The position numbers and the translations under genes are program-made. Of a stretch of 64,000 bases of DNA, positions 48,995 to 58,109 are shown one piece after another; the first letter of the stretch is position 1; the number at the start of each line of letters is the position of its first letter. The DNA is from DATFVJ01 sp963820395 (lineage in GTDB: Bacteria > Actinomycetota > Actinomycetes > Streptosporangiales > Streptosporangiaceae): the NCBI GenBank assembly GCA_963820395.1, contig CAWGAE010000010.1, positions 124,001-188,000 on the forward strand, read 5' to 3'. The notes beneath the pieces were generated by a model. That model ran no database searches and was not told the origin of the DNA. It saw nothing but the letters and a program-made list of their open reading frames with translations.

Positions 48995-50640
48995 CAGCGG
49001 CTTGTTGCGATCTTGCTGTGTGAGGCGCTGGTCAGTCTGGTTCGAGTCGGGGTGGCATCCAGGTGCTGCCGGTAAACAGGGCGCGGAGGGCGTCGAGTTT
49101 GTCGATGCTCCATTTGGTGGCGGTAGACAGGTAGGACTGGACGAGCGCGAAGTCGGCGAGGCCTTGCAGGGTCCGCCAGCAGCCTCCTGAGCTGCGCATT
49201 TGTACCTTGATGGGCCGGATGGTCCGCTCGGCCTCGTTGTTGCTGAAGATGTCCAGGTCGGGGCGGGTGACAAATCGCAGGATGAGGTCTTCGAAACCGC
49301 GGAAGCGGCGGGCCAGGCGGCGGGCGTCTTTGGCGGTGGCGGTGAGTCGGTAAAGGTTGGTGGTCAGCCCGGCGGCGGCCAGTTCCCGGTAGCGGGCCAG
49401 CAGTCGCTCCAGCGCGGTGGCTTCCAGGGCGGCCTGGCCCGCCGCTCGCGCCGCAGCGGCGGCGTCCCTGGCCTCGATCAGCAGGCCTGCCATGTCCCTG
49501 GCCCAGGACTGCCGGGCGGGCTCGAAGTCGTACAGGCCCTTGAGATCGCGCAGCAGGTGAACTCCGCACCAGGCGTGCAGCGCGTCGGTCAGGTGCGCAT
49601 ACCCCGCGTACCCGTCGCGGACGATGATCCCCGAGTATCCGGGCAGTACCCCGCCGACGTCGATGTCATCAGCTGAGCGGGTGCCGGTGTGCAGGTGGCT
49701 GAGGTAACGGGTACACGCCAGGTGCACGTACCGGGTGCCCCCGGCGGCCCGGGCCGGGGTCTCGTCCACATGCACCGCCGGGGCGGTCTTCAGCAGCGCG
49801 GCGACATGCTCCATGAACCCGCTGGAGGCCACCAGCGCGGCGGCCTTGCCGCGCACCGAGGCCATCCACCCGGTGGAGACCCTGATGCAGGCCATCTGTG
49901 CGAGCAGGATCGTGGACCGGTAGACAGAGACATGGCAGGCCAGCAGGTTCGCGGCCTGAGCGTGGGTCTCGGGACCGAAACTGGCCCGCGCCCTGACGTG
50001 CTCGGGCAGCTCCCCGACGCTGGTGGTCCCGCACCCGGGGCACTGCTTAGCCTGCGCGCGGTACTCGGTCACCGTCGGCGCCGGGGCGGGGGCGGCATCG
50101 GTCACCTGATGGCGCCGCTCAGCACAGACCGGCTCATCCTCCAGGTCCGCGCCGCACCCGCAGCACTCACCCGGCGGGCAGCAGAAGGTCTTGTCAGGGT
50201 CATCGACCAGTTTCATCGTCGAGCCCTCAGCGCCGGGCTGCTTACCCGGTGACCGGGTTCCCCGCTCCCGGATCGAGCGATCCGCGCTCTTCCCGGCCGC
50301 CTTCTTGTCCCACACCGGATCACTCGACGGCGGCTTGCCCGAGTTCGAGGAATCCTTCCCGGCCTTGCGCTCCAGCTCCTCAACCCGCCGGGCCAGCTGC
50401 TCGTTCCTGGCCATAGCAGCAGCAAGCTGGTCCTTCATGGCCTCCAGCTGCTTACACTGAGCCTCGATCACATCCCGCAGCCGGGCGCTGACCTCCAGCG
50501 CGGCAGCCAGCCGGGCCGCGAGCTCGGCTGACGGCAACGCCAGCAGCTCAGGAGGCAGCGACAACTCGGGCACTTGCCGTATTGATCACCACGCAAGCCC
50601 CGAGATCAAGAACCCGCACGGCGTGTCGCCCAGACCATCA
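48995..50640 (-). mobile_element. IS66-family element inserted in drmA (second copy), intact transposase
   Basis: About 1.6 kb, opposite orientation to drmA, bounded by the places where DrmA homology stops (about 48985) and restarts (about 50680). The left boundary contains CAGCAAG and CTTGCTG within 40 bases. Ends and target duplication could not be set exactly. The open transposase suggests a recent arrival compared with the first IS66. Confidence 0.75.
49032..50573 (-). CDS. IS66-family transposase (TnpC), intact
   Basis: 513 residues. An N-terminal coiled coil (VSARLRDVIEAQCKQLEAM; ARRVEELERKAGKDSSNSGK, then PPSSDPVWDKK, the IS66 leader), zinc-finger CCPPGECCGCGADLEDEPVC, a second CPGCGTTSVGELPEHV, then the DDE core HVDETPARAAGGTRYVHLAC, GIIVRDGYAGYAHLTDALHA, WCGVHLLRDLKGL, and SNNEAERTIRPIKVQMRSSG at the Glu. 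No companion tnpA/tnpB genes are present, as in IS66 elements that carry only tnpC. A different lineage from the first copy, since the two share only family motifs. Confidence 0.92.
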   Translation of the reverse strand: MPELSLPPELLALPSAELAARLAAALEVSARLRDVIEAQCKQLEAMKDQLAAAMARNEQLARRVEELERKAGKDSSNSGKPPSSDPVWDKKAAGKSADRSIRERGTRSPGKQPGAEGSTMKLVDDPDKTFCCPPGECCGCGADLEDEPVCAERRHQVTDAAPAPAPTVTEYRAQAKQCPGCGTTSVGELPEHVRARASFGPETHAQAANLLACHVSVYRSTILLAQMACIRVSTGWMASVRGKAAALVASSGFMEHVAALLKTAPAVHVDETPARAAGGTRYVHLACTRYLSHLHTGTRSADDIDVGGVLPGYSGIIVRDGYAGYAHLTDALHAWCGVHLLRDLKGLYDFEPARQSWARDMAGLLIEARDAAAAARAAGQAALEATALERLLARYRELAAAGLTTNLYRLTATAKDARRLARRFRGFEDLILRFVTRPDLDIFSNNEAERTIRPIKVQMRSSGGCWRTLQGLADFALVQSYLSTATKWSIDKLDALRALFTGSTWMPPRLEPD

Positions 50641-51433
50641 CAGACCCGCAGGTCACAAGCTCACTCTTGCTGAACAGCTACGGACCTTCGATAAGAAGGA
50701 CCGCGTTGACTGCGCGATCGCGACGAACATGATCTCCGTCGGGCTCGACATCCCCCGGCTTGGTCTCATGGGCGTGCTGGGCCAACCGAAGACCGCCGCC
50801 GAATACATTCAGGCAACGAGCCGTGTCGGCCGTACCAAGGAGGCACCTGGTCTGGTCGTGACGCTGCTCAACATCCACAAGCCCCGCGACCGCTCGCATT
50901 ACGAGCGGTTTCGCCACTTCCACGAGACGTTCTACCGCTCGGTCGAAGTCGGCAGCGTGACGCCGTTCGCGGCACGCGCGCTCGACCGGGGCTTCGCCGG
51001 TGCCCTCCTTGCGTTCGCCCGTCACGTGGAACCGCAGCTCACGCCGCCGCTCGGCGCGGCACGGATCGCCGACGTCCGCGCTGAGCTCGAGCGACGTGTC
51101 ATGCAGCTCTTTTCCGAGCGAGTCCGCCAGCAGCCATTCGAGGATGAGGAGGAGCGTGCGGACCGCCTGAACAGCGTGCAGAGCAGGATTGTCGACCTCC
51201 TCGACTCGTGGATCAAAGTGGTCAACGATTACTCAAGCAAGGGAATCCCGGTTCAGTACCAGCGCTACGAGCTCGACAAGCCCAAGCCGCTGATGCGAGA
51301 GGTTCTCGATACCGACTTCGAGTCCGAGCACCACCGCAAGTTCCGCGTTGGACGCTCGCTCCGCGATGTCGAGCCAAGCGTCAATCTGTTCCTCAAAGAT
51401 TTGAGCGGCGCCTGGCTCACGGAGGAGTCATGA
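50640..51433 (+). pseudogene. drmA: DISARM helicase DrmA, piece 3 (C-terminus)
   Basis: Native sequence from about LRTFDKKDRVDCAIATNMIS, VGLDIPRLGLM (motif V) and AAEYIQATSRVGRTKEAPGL (motif VI) to the DrmA C-terminus (HRKFRVGRSLRDVEPSVNLF; AWLTEES). Frame open to TGA 51431-51433, which overlaps the drmB start (ATGA). This piece has no helicase motifs I-III and no start of its own, so it is unlikely to be made unless from a fortuitous start. Confidence 0.9.
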
Positions 51434-53223
51434 CCGGGCGAGCGCACGCACAGATTCGCCGCAGCCAGGCGATCACGACCTGGGGGCCCGGCGCGCTCAT
51501 CGACTTGCCGAGGCATTCAGGGATCGTCGGCGGGCTCGAGACGTGGCCGAAGGTGGATGTGCTCGACGAGATCGCCGACCCGCGCCTCACCCGCAAGATC
51601 TCTCTATTGACCAGCGTCCCGGCCCCGCGCCTCTACGCGCCGCCTGCTGCCTCGACGGCGCCCGGAGAACCAGCGCGCGGCATCGGAGTCTGGCGCTTTC
51701 CGGAGTGGATGCTGGTTCAGGAGGACGCTGCAGGTGATGGTAACGAGCGCTCTCGCCGCCTCGTGCACCGGAAGTCTCTGCATGAGAAGGGCAAGTTCGA
51801 GGGACGCCAGGTCGTGCCGACTCGCTTTGTCCGGGCGTGCCCGCGCGGCCACGTCTCAGACCTCGACTGGCACTGGTTTGTTCACGGCTCGGAGGATGCG
51901 TGCAAGCGACAGCTGCGGCTCGACGAGCGCGGCACGGGCGGAGACCTCGCGGACCTTGTGGTGCGTTGCGAGTGCGGCAAGCGGCGGCGCATGGCCGAGG
52001 CAGCCGAGCTGGATATGAAGCCGCTCGGGTCATGTTGGGGTGCACGTCCGTGGCTCGGCTCAGGCAGCCAGGAACAGTGTGGCCTTCCGAGCCGGCTGCT
52101 CATCCGCACTGCCGCCAACGCGTACTTCCCGCAGGTGATGAGCGCGCTGTCGTTGCCCGAGCATGGCACGCAGATCGAAGAAGCGGTGCGGTCCCTATGG
52201 GATGACCTGCAGATCGTCGAGACCAGCGCCGACCTCGGCGTCATGCAGAAAAAGCCGAAGGTCGCGACCAAGCTCGCTGGGCACAGCGAGAGGGAAATCC
52301 TCGATGCCATCAACCGGTTGAAGCATGGCGACAGCGATGAGCAGCCGGTCAAGCTCGTCGAGCTCGACGCCCTGCTCGCAGCGCCTGTGGGGTACGGCGA
52401 CGATGTGCCGATCGACCCCGACTTCCATGCGCGACGGCTTCCTAAGGCCACCTGGCACGCCGGGTCGCTGACTGAGCCCATCGCAGCGGTCGTCCAGCTC
52501 CACCGCCTTCGCGAAGTGCTCGCGCTCCTCGGCTTCACGCGCTTTGATGCGATCACCCCCGACATCCACGGCGAATACGACAGCGATGTGCAGCGCGCCG
52601 AGCTTGCACGCGACCCCCAATGGTTCCCTGCCATCGAAAACCGCGGCGAGGGGATCTTCATCCAGCTGGACAGTGGGGCAGTCGCCGCATGGCTCCAGCA
52701 CCGCACCGTCGCCGATCGGCTCGACGAGCTGGTTGCCGGACACGCGAAATGGACGCAGAGACGCAAGATCCAACGGGCGTTTCCCAGCGGCCCTTACGTA
52801 CTGTTGCACACGCTCTCGCACCTGCTCGTGCAGTCGATCGCGATGCGCTGCGGCTACCCGGCCAGCTCCATCCGCGAACGAATCTACGTTGACGTTGAGA
52901 ACGGTCGCTTCGGACTGTTGCTCTACACTGCCAGCTCAGACGCTGAAGGCACGCTCGGTGGCCTGGTGACGCAGGCGCGGCACATCGGCTTTCATCTCAC
53001 AGTCGCGCTACGTACGGGAGGCTTGTGCTCTAACGACCCGGTCTGCGCCCAGCATTCGCCAGGAGAGGGGATGGAGGGCCGGTGGCTGCACGGCGCTGCG
53101 TGCCACGGATGCGCGCTCATCGCTGAGACCTCGTGCGAGATGCGAAACGACTACCTCGACCGCGCACTCGTCGTGCCGACGTTGTCGACCGCCGGAGCGG
53201 CCTTCTTCCCGCCCGTCCCATGA
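51430..53223 (+). CDS. drmB: DISARM DUF1998 protein DrmB
   Basis: 597 residues from ATG 51430 (GGAGGAG just upstream, overlapping the drmA stop). The N-terminus SQAITTWGPGALIDLPRHSG is the DrmB/DUF1998 opening. Zinc-type cysteines occur at CPRGHVSD (about 137), CECGKR (about 180), CSNDPVCAQHSP (about 534) and CHGCALIAETSCEMRN (about 558). SGPYVLLHTLSHLLVQSIAM at about 456 is the DUF1998 core. DrmA and DrmB form the complex that recognises incoming DNA in DISARM. Intact here, but without a working DrmA. The stop overlaps the drmC start. Confidence 0.92.
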   Translation: MTGRAHAQIRRSQAITTWGPGALIDLPRHSGIVGGLETWPKVDVLDEIADPRLTRKISLLTSVPAPRLYAPPAASTAPGEPARGIGVWRFPEWMLVQEDAAGDGNERSRRLVHRKSLHEKGKFEGRQVVPTRFVRACPRGHVSDLDWHWFVHGSEDACKRQLRLDERGTGGDLADLVVRCECGKRRRMAEAAELDMKPLGSCWGARPWLGSGSQEQCGLPSRLLIRTAANAYFPQVMSALSLPEHGTQIEEAVRSLWDDLQIVETSADLGVMQKKPKVATKLAGHSEREILDAINRLKHGDSDEQPVKLVELDALLAAPVGYGDDVPIDPDFHARRLPKATWHAGSLTEPIAAVVQLHRLREVLALLGFTRFDAITPDIHGEYDSDVQRAELARDPQWFPAIENRGEGIFIQLDSGAVAAWLQHRTVADRLDELVAGHAKWTQRRKIQRAFPSGPYVLLHTLSHLLVQSIAMRCGYPASSIRERIYVDVENGRFGLLLYTASSDAEGTLGGLVTQARHIGFHLTVALRTGGLCSNDPVCAQHSPGEGMEGRWLHGAACHGCALIAETSCEMRNDYLDRALVVPTLSTAGAAFFPPVP

Positions 53224-54002
53224 TCGAGCCATTGCTCGAGCTTCCCGCGCACGTGCGCCAGCGGCTCGTCAATGCGCTCAAGACGGAACTCCTCGTCGCG
53301 CCATACGAAGAAGCCGCGGTGCGGTCCGCTCTGGGCGGGGACGGAGCAGCTGTGGGCGTCAGGGATGCTCTGAACCGGCTGAACGATCGCGGAATCCCGG
53401 GGCCCGCCGTCGCCTTGGCGCTAGGGGCTGCTTCCCGCGCCGTGGCTGACACGCGGCGTGCGGACCTTGTCTGGTCAGGCCCAGAGGTTCCTGGTCTGCA
53501 TGCACGGGACACCCGTCGCGTGTATGAGGAGCTGGTGGCGTCGGCTGAGCGTTCTCTTTGGATCAGCACCTATGCCTATTACGACGGGCCGCAAGCGTTC
53601 AAGAGCCTCGCTGCTCGAATGCAGGCTGTCCCCGAGCTACAGGTCACACTCCTGCTCAACATCCAGAGGCGGCCAGGGGACACAGCTCCGCCTGAGCAGC
53701 TCGTCGTCGGTTTTGCGGAGCGGCTGTGGCGTCACGACTGGCCAGGCTCACGTGAGCCAGCAGTTTTCTACGACCCGCGGTCGCTGGAGCCCCACGCTCC
53801 GGGAGGCATCCTCCATGCGAAGGCCGTGATTGCCGACGACGAATCCGCATTCGTGACGTCTGCGAACCTCACCGAGGCGGCATTCGACCGCAACATCGAA
53901 GTCGGCGTGCTCACACGCGACCACGCACTCGCCGCCAGCCTTGCACGGCATTTCGGGACGCTGATCGAGCAAGGCCTGTTGCTGCCGTTGCCGTCCCGGT
54001 GA
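53220..54002 (+). CDS. drmC: DISARM phospholipase D-like protein DrmC
   Basis: 260 residues; ATG 53220 overlaps the drmB TGA. PLD superfamily: a helical N-terminus, EELVASAERSLWISTYAYY, and one HKD motif ILHAKAVIADDESAFVTSAN (His about 199, Lys 201), then DRNIEVGVLTRD. One HKD per chain means it should act as a dimer. Nuclease-like; reported to be dispensable in some DISARM systems. Intact, and last gene of the DISARM operon. Confidence 0.92.
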   Translation: MIEPLLELPAHVRQRLVNALKTELLVAPYEEAAVRSALGGDGAAVGVRDALNRLNDRGIPGPAVALALGAASRAVADTRRADLVWSGPEVPGLHARDTRRVYEELVASAERSLWISTYAYYDGPQAFKSLAARMQAVPELQVTLLLNIQRRPGDTAPPEQLVVGFAERLWRHDWPGSREPAVFYDPRSLEPHAPGGILHAKAVIADDESAFVTSANLTEAAFDRNIEVGVLTRDHALAASLARHFGTLIEQGLLLPLPSR

Positions 54003-54278
54003 CGTCAGGCCAGAATTCTGACCTGGCTGCGCCGTCGGTCGGCTCGTACAGCGTCTTCCCCGCACCGGCACCACCCTTTGCCGAGGGCATAGGTGTGATG
54101 TCACATCGCCTGGCACGCAGGTCGCCGGGTCGAGCGGCAGACCCCTGGGTTCACCCACACGGACGCGAGCGCCACGGCAGGAGAGGCTCCGGGCGCACGA
54201 GTAGCCGCACGCCATCGCGTGCGGCGCGACGCGCTCTCGTGACCGGATGGGCTGCCGTGGCAGCGTTCCGCGGACCGG
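54003..54278. other. Spacer between DISARM and the integrase remnant
   Basis: No gene recognised on either strand. Confidence 0.35.
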
Positions 54279-54955
54279 TCAGGATGCCTGGTGAAGCTTG
54301 AGCGTCAGGCTCACTAGCGCCGACTTCAGTTCGTCAATCTCCCGTCTCGCGGCGTCGAGGTCGCCAGTTGCGCCTCCGCGTCGAATCTTGCCGAGAGCCG
54401 CGATGGCGGTGTCGCCGGCATCGGGCAGGGTGTGGAGATAGCCGGCCGTCGTCTGGAGACCGGCGTGACCAAGTCGCTCTCGGACAACGGCCAGGTCCGC
54501 GCCGCCAGCGAGCAGCCACGACGCGTGAGCGTGACGGAGGCTGTGGAAAGTCACGCCCGCGATTCCCGCGGCCCGGAAAGCCGGCTGGAGAACGCCGCTC
54601 CGGAACGTGTTCGGGTTGAGGTGCGGGTCCGCCTCCACCACGGCACCACCCGTGGCCGGGCGGTCCTTGCCGCTGCGCCGTCGCTCGGCCCGGTACAGCG
54701 CAATGGCGTGGCGGCAGTGTTCACAGCGGCACCGTCCCAGTCCGTAGGCGGTCGTCGTGCCGTGACGGTACCGGCGCCCCGCGTCGTTCGGCTTTGTGAG
54801 ACCGAGAGTCGCCGGATCGGGGAGCCCGGCCGGACGCTGGGATGGTTCGCGGCGGGCAAACAGCAAGTCGTCAGCGCCAAGGCCGTGGACGAAACGTGCT
54901 CGGCCAGCTTGCGCGCGATCTGGTCGCTGAGCCGCAACTGGCGCCACTCTGGTAC
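54279..54955 (-). pseudogene. Tyrosine integrase, C-terminal part
   Basis: Catalytic C-terminus of a phage/AICE-type integrase: LSDQIARKLAEHV, GLGADDLLFARREPSQRP, a zinc-like insert YGLGRCRCEHCRHAIALYR, VTFHSLRHAHASWLLAGGAD (HxxR), VRERLGHAGLQTTAGYLHTL (His and Tyr). A frame slip lies near 54895. The N-terminal part of the gene lies at 55195-55282, on the other side of an IS701 fragment. After the catalytic region the tail has the coiled RREIDELKSALVSLTLKL end. Confidence 0.75.
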
Positions 54956-54959
54956 ACGC

Positions 54960-55195
54960 GTGGATCACAAGATGAGATGCGGCCCGGCCACACCTGGATC
55001 GACGGGGTGGCCGACCCGGACTCGGGAAGGAGGCTGGCGATCTCGTTGAGCTACGGCCTGGCCCTGGCCACCACCGACCTGGCGGCATCCCCGGCAGCGG
55101 TAATCGAGCGCTATGCAGCGCGCTGGACCATGGCGGTCGCGATCGAGGACGCCAGGCAGATCTTCGGTGCCGGGCAGGCCCGCAACCGCCTGCCA
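54960..55195 (+). mobile_element. IS701-type (NF041680) transposase fragment
   Basis: The plus strand reads HTWIDGVADPDSGRRLAISL, LATTDLAASPAAVIERYAAR, WTMAVAIEDARQIFGAGQAR, NRL: the C-terminal half of an actinomycete IS701-like transposase with the catalytic Glu in AIEDARQ. It splits the integrase gene. Confidence 0.65.
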
Positions 55196-55282
55196 GGCAA
55201 CGGCCCACCGGACGCGCCAGCGGCCTTTGGCAGTGTCACCTATCTTCCGCGGGTCCCAGATCTTCACGTCGTAGGTGTTCAT
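55195..55282 (-). pseudogene. Tyrosine integrase, N-terminal part
   Basis: ATG 55282 begins MNTYDVKIWDPRKIGD, GRWRVRWAV, the arm-type DNA-binding (AP2-like) opening of actinomycete AICE integrases. The ATG overlaps the stop of the excisionase gene (ATGA). Cut after about 28 codons by the IS701 fragment. Confidence 0.65.
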
Positions 55283-55488
55283 GCCGCGGTGTCCTCCTTG
55301 TGGTCGTCTTGCAGGCCGGCCAGCCATTCGGCCAGGGCGGCCCGCCGGATCCGCACGGCGCCGCCGGGCAGCCGGACCGACGCCGGGCCGGTGCCCCGGC
55401 ACCGCCATCGGTAGAAGGTGGCCCGGGAGACCCGCAGACTGGCGATGACCTCGTCGACAGTCAGCAGGTCGTCGGGATGGCAGGTCAC
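55279..55488 (-). CDS. Excisionase-like helix-turn-helix protein (Xis/AlpA type)
   Basis: 69 residues: LLTVDEVIASLRVSRATFYR, WRCRGTGPASVRLPGGAVRI, AALAEWLAGL, a MerR-like winged helix typical of excisionases that bend DNA for integrase-mediated excision. Stop overlaps the integrase start, the usual xis-int arrangement of actinomycete integrative elements. Intact, but its integrase partner is broken. Confidence 0.8.
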   Translation of the reverse strand: MTCHPDDLLTVDEVIASLRVSRATFYRWRCRGTGPASVRLPGGAVRIRRAALAEWLAGLQDDHKEDTAA

Positions 55489-55596
55489 GCCCGGTTACTC
55501 CTTCCTTCAAGCCCTCGGGGGTGGGCGGCGGTGTTTGCCCGTCCCGGCAGCCTGTCCGTGCGGTGTGGTGCATGCACGCTCGCGCCGATCCGATCG

Positions 55597-55980
55597 TCAA
55601 GTCCCGCGCAAAGGCGCTGCCTGCGGCGGGGAGCTGGTGGCCTCCACCTGGCCCGACGGGCCGTGCTCGTGCGCGGTCGGCGCGGCCTGAGCGATGTGCG
55701 TCCACAGGTCACTGCGGGTTCCTTTCTCGATTCCGGCGCCCTGCCCTGCTGTGCTGATGTCCTGGCAGGGGAATCCGGCGGTTACCAGGTCCACCGGCGG
55801 CACGGCGGCCCAGTCCACCCGGGTCAGGTCGCCCAGGTTGAGGACGCCGGGGAATCTCGCCGCCAAGATTGCGCTGGCGTGCCGGTCGTTCTGCGCGCAC
55901 CAGGCCGGGGCAGCGTCCAGCACGGCCAGGACTGCCAGGTCCAGGCCGCCGTGGCCGGTGCACAAGCTGCCCGTACGCAA
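55597..55980 (-). pseudogene. C5-cytosine DNA methyltransferase, N-terminal fragment
   Basis: Motif I LCTGHGGLDLAVLAVLD and catalytic motif IV TAGFPCQDISTAGQGAG (with the Pro-Cys nucleophile) are present, plus GTRSDLWTHIAQ. The target-recognition domain and motifs VIII-X are missing; about 95 native codons remain of a normal 300 or more. Carried on many AICE elements for host or self protection. Confidence 0.75.
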
Positions 55981-55993
55981 CCGTGGCGGGGAG

Positions 55994-57544
55994 TCATGCG
56001 GCCCGCGTCTGTGGCACGGCCGGGATCTCTCGCGGCTGCCGCCCGTGTCCGGGCTGAGGTTCCTTCAGCCGGGCTGAACTCACGGCGTTCAGTACGCGGA
56101 AGACCAGGACGTCTTCGTGGGCGATGAGGTGCCATGGTTCGCCGCGGGCGCGGGCTTTGCGGGTGTTGTCGAGCTGGAAGAACGAGGGCCGGGCGACCAG
56201 GCTGGCGCCCTTGAGCCCGGCGAGCAGGGCGACGCAGCGCTCGATGGGGGTCAGGCCCGCGGCGCGGGCGGCGGCGATGACGGCGCTGGGCAGGTCGACC
56301 AGTTCGCCGTGGTGGCGCCAGGGGCGGGCGGTGATCACGGCGATGCTGCCGGGCCGCAGCAGGGTGGCGCATCCAGCGAGGATCTGGGTGATCCCATCGA
56401 GGAGCCGGTCCAGGCCGTGGTGGGCGAGGTTGGCGGGGTCGCGGCTGTAGCGGTTGTCGAACTTGACCACCCCGCCGCGGTCGGCGCGGACCTGGCCGCG
56501 CACGCTGGCCCCGTACGGCGGTGAGGTGACCACCAGCGCGGCCTGGCCGTGCAGGCGGGCGAGGGCGAGCCGGGTGAGGTGGCGGGCGTCGCTGCGGATC
56601 ACGTCGGCGATGCCGGTGGCGCCGTTGCGGCGGGCATGGGTGATCCCGGCGGCGGCCAGATGGGCCCAGCGGGGCTCGTATTCCACGCCGAGCCCGTTGC
56701 GGCCGAGGTGGATGGCTTCGATGAGAGTGGTGCCGATACCGCACATCGGGTCGGCGACCAGGTCCCCGGGTGTGGTGTAGCGGGTGATGGCGGTGGCGGC
56801 GATGGCGGGCAGCATCTTGGCCGGGTGGGCGGTGGCGGCGGGCAGGTACCGGCCGCGGCGCTGAGTCCGCGCGTCGTGCTGGGCGGTGGGCCACACCGAC
56901 AGCGGCGGGTCGCCGTGATCGTCTGCCGGGGCCGGATACGGTCCGGCCGTGCGGGGGCGCCCGGTGGCGGGCCGGAGGGGACGCGGGGCGCTGGAGTCAG
57001 TCATGGCGGGGCCCTCCGGGGCGGCGAATAGCAGCAGGTCGCTGTGGATGGGCAGATTCACCGGCGCCGCGGCGGCGTTGTCCAGGCGGAGGCTGAGCGC
57101 GTCAGCGGCGGGAAGGGTGAGGCGGCTGCCGCGGATGGGGGCATGCAGCGCGATGATGTGCTGGGTGTAGATCAGCCCGGCGGCGCGGGCGCAGGCGATC
57201 AGCTCGCCGGGGTGGCCGGGCTGGCGGGCGGCGCTGGTGATGACGGCGAGCAGGCCGCCGGGCCGCAGCGCCCGCTGGCAGGCCGCGTAGAGCAGGCCGG
57301 GATCGGTGTCCGGCCCGTCGCCGTCGCCGTCGCTGTCGCCGGTTGGGGCGGGCGGCGGGCAGCCGGGGGTGGCGCAGGCGGCGGTGACGGCGAGGGCGGC
57401 CTGCCCGGTTTCGCCGCTGGCGGCGTGCAGCAGCTGCCGGGGCTTCCGTGCCGTAGCCGGGCGAGGGTCCGCAGCGCGGGGTCCAGGTCGCAGCGCGGCG
57501 TGGCGCTCGGCCCGCAGCAGCTCAGACTCCGCCGCGCCCGTCAC
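55994..57544 (-). CDS. DNA methyltransferase, TRM11/N4-N6 type, with extended N-terminus
   Basis: The C-terminal domain, from about MTDSSAPRPLRPA (57003) onward, is a complete methylase: YLPAATAHPAKMLPAIAATA, LVADPMCGIGTTLIEAIHLG (motif I), LVVTSPPYGASVRGQV (motif IV), SIAVITARPWRHHGELVD. The N-terminal stretch (57400-57010: LLYAACQRALRPGGLLAVIT; GELIACARAAGLIYTQHI) resembles the end of a second methyltransferase, probably a once separate upstream gene that lost its stop. The extreme 5' end (SELLRAERHAAL) looks like sigma-factor sequence. The functional start may be 57003. Such methylases accompany AICE xis-int modules. Confidence 0.75.
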   Translation of the reverse strand: MTGAAESELLRAERHAALRPGPRAADPRPATARKPRQLLHAASGETGQAALAVTAACATPGCPPPAPTGDSDGDGDGPDTDPGLLYAACQRALRPGGLLAVITSAARQPGHPGELIACARAAGLIYTQHIIALHAPIRGSRLTLPAADALSLRLDNAAAAPVNLPIHSDLLLFAAPEGPAMTDSSAPRPLRPATGRPRTAGPYPAPADDHGDPPLSVWPTAQHDARTQRRGRYLPAATAHPAKMLPAIAATAITRYTTPGDLVADPMCGIGTTLIEAIHLGRNGLGVEYEPRWAHLAAAGITHARRNGATGIADVIRSDARHLTRLALARLHGQAALVVTSPPYGASVRGQVRADRGGVVKFDNRYSRDPANLAHHGLDRLLDGITQILAGCATLLRPGSIAVITARPWRHHGELVDLPSAVIAAARAAGLTPIERCVALLAGLKGASLVARPSFFQLDNTRKARARGEPWHLIAHEDVLVFRVLNAVSSARLKEPQPGHGRQPREIPAVPQTRAA

Positions 57545-57830
57545 CTAGTCCGGGATGTCCGCGGCATCCAGCCAGTGTCCGGGAGCCTCCTGTTTGCGCG
57601 CTGCGCGCAGGACCCGGCCGCATTCCCGCTGGGTGGTGGTAGCGGGCCAGCCAGGAAGCGCGGCCGGGTCGCGAAGTGAGGCAAGCTGGCCCACCAGCTT
57701 CAGCCAGACGCTCCGGCCGACGTCGTCGGCATAGGCCCGGCACAGCCGATATCTGCGGCAGATTGACCAGATCAGCGGGGCGTACCCCTCGACGAGTTCG
57801 TCCCACGCCTGCTCGATCACCTTTGCCGTC
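57545..57830 (-). pseudogene. ECF sigma factor, region 2 fragment
   Basis: WDELVEGYAPLIWSICRRYR, LCRAYADDVGRSVWLKLVGQ, LASLRDPAALPGW is region 2 of an ECF sigma factor (core-binding and -10 recognition). The frame ends at TAG in DIPD*, and a further sigma piece (SELLRAERHAALR) lies just beyond in the next frame. Region 4 is missing, so it cannot act as a sigma factor. Confidence 0.7.
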
Positions 57831-58039
57831 AGCTGGCTGATCAGTCCGTCCGGGCCATCCAGCAGCCGTATCCCGGCCTCTTGCGCATCGGCGATCATCC
57901 GGTCGACCGCCTCATCGCTGGCAATATCCGCCAGCCTTTTCGCGGCCGCATCCTCAGCCGATAGCACCACATCCTGCAGGCCCTCGCGCGCCACCCTCTC
58001 GGCCACGATCGCCTGCACCTTCTCGAACTCTTCCTTGCT
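57831..58039 (-). mobile_element. IS256-type transposase N-terminal fragment, fused in frame to the sigma piece
   Basis: SDEAVDRMIADAQEAGIRLL, GLISQLTAKVIEQA matches the N-terminal helix and LTxKVxE motif of IS256-family (Mutator) transposases. It joins the sigma-factor region without a frame break, making one long open frame of mixed origin. Start perhaps GTG 58039 (VSKEEFEKVQAIV). Confidence 0.5.
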
Positions 58040-58109
58040 CACGGGGGGTGTCCTTCCTGCCAGTACGACACCCGTCACACTGGCATCTCCGGCCCCCGCT
58101 TACACAGAA

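Noticed and set aside
44312..51433. Reading the three drmA pieces as separate genes
   Set aside because: Helicase motifs run in order across the three pieces and each break falls at an IS66 element, so they are parts of one gene.
54000..54100. Walker A-like GGAGAGKT on the minus strand
   Set aside because: It occurs in a very short stretch without Walker B or any fold context, so it is probably chance or a tiny scrap.
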